Shown: positions 63,240-64,000 of the stretch, in pieces
How positions within the stretch are numbered: position 1 is the stretch's first letter
How the letters are laid out: every line of letters begins with the position of its first letter
Notes under the pieces: generated by a model
Seen by the model: only the letters and a program-made list of their open reading frames with translations
Told to the model about the DNA's origin: nothing
The model's database searches: none
Made by a program: the position numbers and the translations under genes
Assembly: GCA_016710095.1 (NCBI GenBank)
Contig: JADJLL010000008.1
Coordinates: 62,001-126,000, forward strand
Length of the DNA stretch: 64,000 bases
Direction: 5' to 3'
Origin: Candidatus Eiseniibacteriota bacterium
Lineage (GTDB): Bacteria; Eisenbacteria; RBG-16-71-46

Positions 63240-64000
63240 ATGACGCCAGCGCAGAAGCCTGCGCTCAAGCTCGTCCCGCCGCCCGCGGCGGAGGCGCCGG
63301 CCGCGCCCGCCCTGAAGGCGGTGCCCGGGGGCAAGGCGAAGCTGCAGCCGAAGGGACGCTCGTACGGCGATCTCGTGGCGATCGTGATCTCCATGGCGAT
63401 CCCGGTGGCCATCACGGCCTGGGGCGCGAGCTACTACTTCGCGACGCTTGGCATGCGTCTTCGCCACCCGCTGCACTCGCTGCTCAAGCCCGCGGGCACG
63501 GTCGGCCTCTCGCTCGGCGTGCTCGGTTTCGCGCTCTTCCTCTTCATGTGGCTGTACCCGTTCCGCAAGGCCGTGAAGTGGCTTGCCTGGACGGGCCCGC
63601 TCGGCAGCTGGATGCGCGTGCACGTCGTGGCCGGGCTGGCACTTCCGGCGATCGTCGCGGTCCACGCCGGCTGGCGCTTCGACGGCCTGATCGGCCTCGG
63701 CTACCTGGCCATGTTCGTGGTTTCACTCAGCGGCATCGTGGGGCGCTACCTCTATACCCACATTCCGCGCAGCCGGAACGGCCTCGAGCTGAGCATGGAA
63801 GAAGTGATCGGCGAGCGCCGCGCCCTGATCACGAACCTCGCCGCCGCCACCGGGATGGTGCCGGCGGAAATCGAGCGGCGCCTGGCGGTGGACCCCCGTC
63901 CGTACGACGGACTGGACCCCATCCGCACGATCCTGCGAATGGTGCAGGACGACGTGCAGCGCTGGCGGATTCTGGCCGAACTCAAGCGTGAGCTGTCGCG
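63240..64000 (+). CDS. Membrane protein with cytochrome-b/ferric-reductase-like helices (3' end outside window)
   Basis: 253 residues are visible and the frame runs off the window. ATG 63240 follows CGGAG. After a proline/alanine/lysine-rich cytosolic tail of about 45 residues there are four or five hydrophobic helices: VAIVISMAIPVAITAWGASYYFA, GTVGLSLGVLGFALFLFMWLY, WMRVHVVAGLALPAIVAVHAGW and LIGLGYLAMFVVSLSGIVGRYLY. Histidines spaced in VHVVAGLALPAIVAVHAGW, and RHPLH before it, could bind heme b as in cytochrome b561/ferric-reductase-like proteins. A soluble helical part follows (GLELSMEEVIGERRALITNLAAATG). Overlapping longer open frames are out of register and not coding. Confidence 0.7.
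   Translation, partial: MTPAQKPALKLVPPPAAEAPAAPALKAVPGGKAKLQPKGRSYGDLVAIVISMAIPVAITAWGASYYFATLGMRLRHPLHSLLKPAGTVGLSLGVLGFALFLFMWLYPFRKAVKWLAWTGPLGSWMRVHVVAGLALPAIVAVHAGWRFDGLIGLGYLAMFVVSLSGIVGRYLYTHIPRSRNGLELSMEEVIGERRALITNLAAATGMVPAEIERRLAVDPRPYDGLDPIRTILRMVQDDVQRWRILAELKRELS

Noticed and set aside
63185..63991. Open frame near the right edge in a different register
   Set aside because: Its arginine/histidine-rich translation is a shadow of the membrane-protein gene starting at 63240, which has real transmembrane segments and runs off the window.

Overview
The window is very GC-rich bacterial chromosome (roughly 70% G+C by eye) with dense, mostly short-spaced genes. Several secreted proteins end in the same roughly 85-residue FlgD-like / type-A C-terminal sorting domain (a PNP motif, then VYDxxGR, then GLYxxRL and a basic tail). 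That domain, cydAB, a Wzx/Wzy-type exopolysaccharide locus and the one- and two-component regulators suggest an uncultured Gram-negative of the FCB superphylum; a Candidatus Eisenbacteria-like lineage is my best guess, an inference only. I saw no rRNA, tRNA, CRISPR array, transposase or phage gene.

Layout. 1-9107: two tandem, homologous giant modular surface proteins, the first cut by the window edge. 9154-15352: an M1-like secreted peptidase facing a GT39/GT83-type membrane glycosyltransferase, then an Ada-AlkA fusion and an Ogt-type alkyltransferase. 15376-19088 (minus): cytochrome bd oxidase (cydB, cydA) and an acyltransferase-3 membrane protein. 19216-21169 (minus): a LytTR regulator and 4-TM histidine kinase pair. 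21287-23666: photolyase and a histone-deacetylase-like hydrolase. 23718-25445: small orphan genes. 25617-30144: a soluble GAF-GAF-PAS hybrid kinase convergent with an NtrC-type regulator. 30278-42791: a 13-gene exopolysaccharide operon whose genes mostly overlap by ATGA/GTGA, preceded by a good sigma-54 -24/-12 element. 42792-43382: a low-complexity poly-G/poly-C block, most likely a sequencing or assembly artefact. 43383-48610: a CXXCH/beta-barrel protein, an S9 peptidase and two orphans. 48724-61758: five secreted or exported genes, including two beta-propeller-like paralogues, a HEXXH metalloprotease and a GH13 enzyme. 61833-62753: arginase. 63240 to the edge: a heme-b-like membrane protein.

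Three regulatory observations stand out. Two 9-bp direct-repeat pairs, each with 21-bp centre spacing, lie upstream of the LytTR/kinase operon and of the acyltransferase gene; they look like LytTR operators. The NtrC-type regulator sits divergently next to a sigma-54 promoter driving the polysaccharide operon. Many start codons lie only 6-10 nt after a TANNNT-like -10 (TAGTCT, TAGCCT, TACTCT, CATACT, TAGCTT), pointing to common leaderless transcription.

A caution: reading frames of the sorting-domain genes are broken repeatedly by apparent 1-2 base indels in clusters (5.4-5.8 kb, 8.2-8.8 kb, 51.5-52.5 kb, 54.0-54.6 kb, 57.9-58.2 kb, 59.5-61.7 kb), while about 40 kb of housekeeping and polysaccharide genes are clean. 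These genes are given as single reconstructed loci; the breaks may be consensus errors or real decay.
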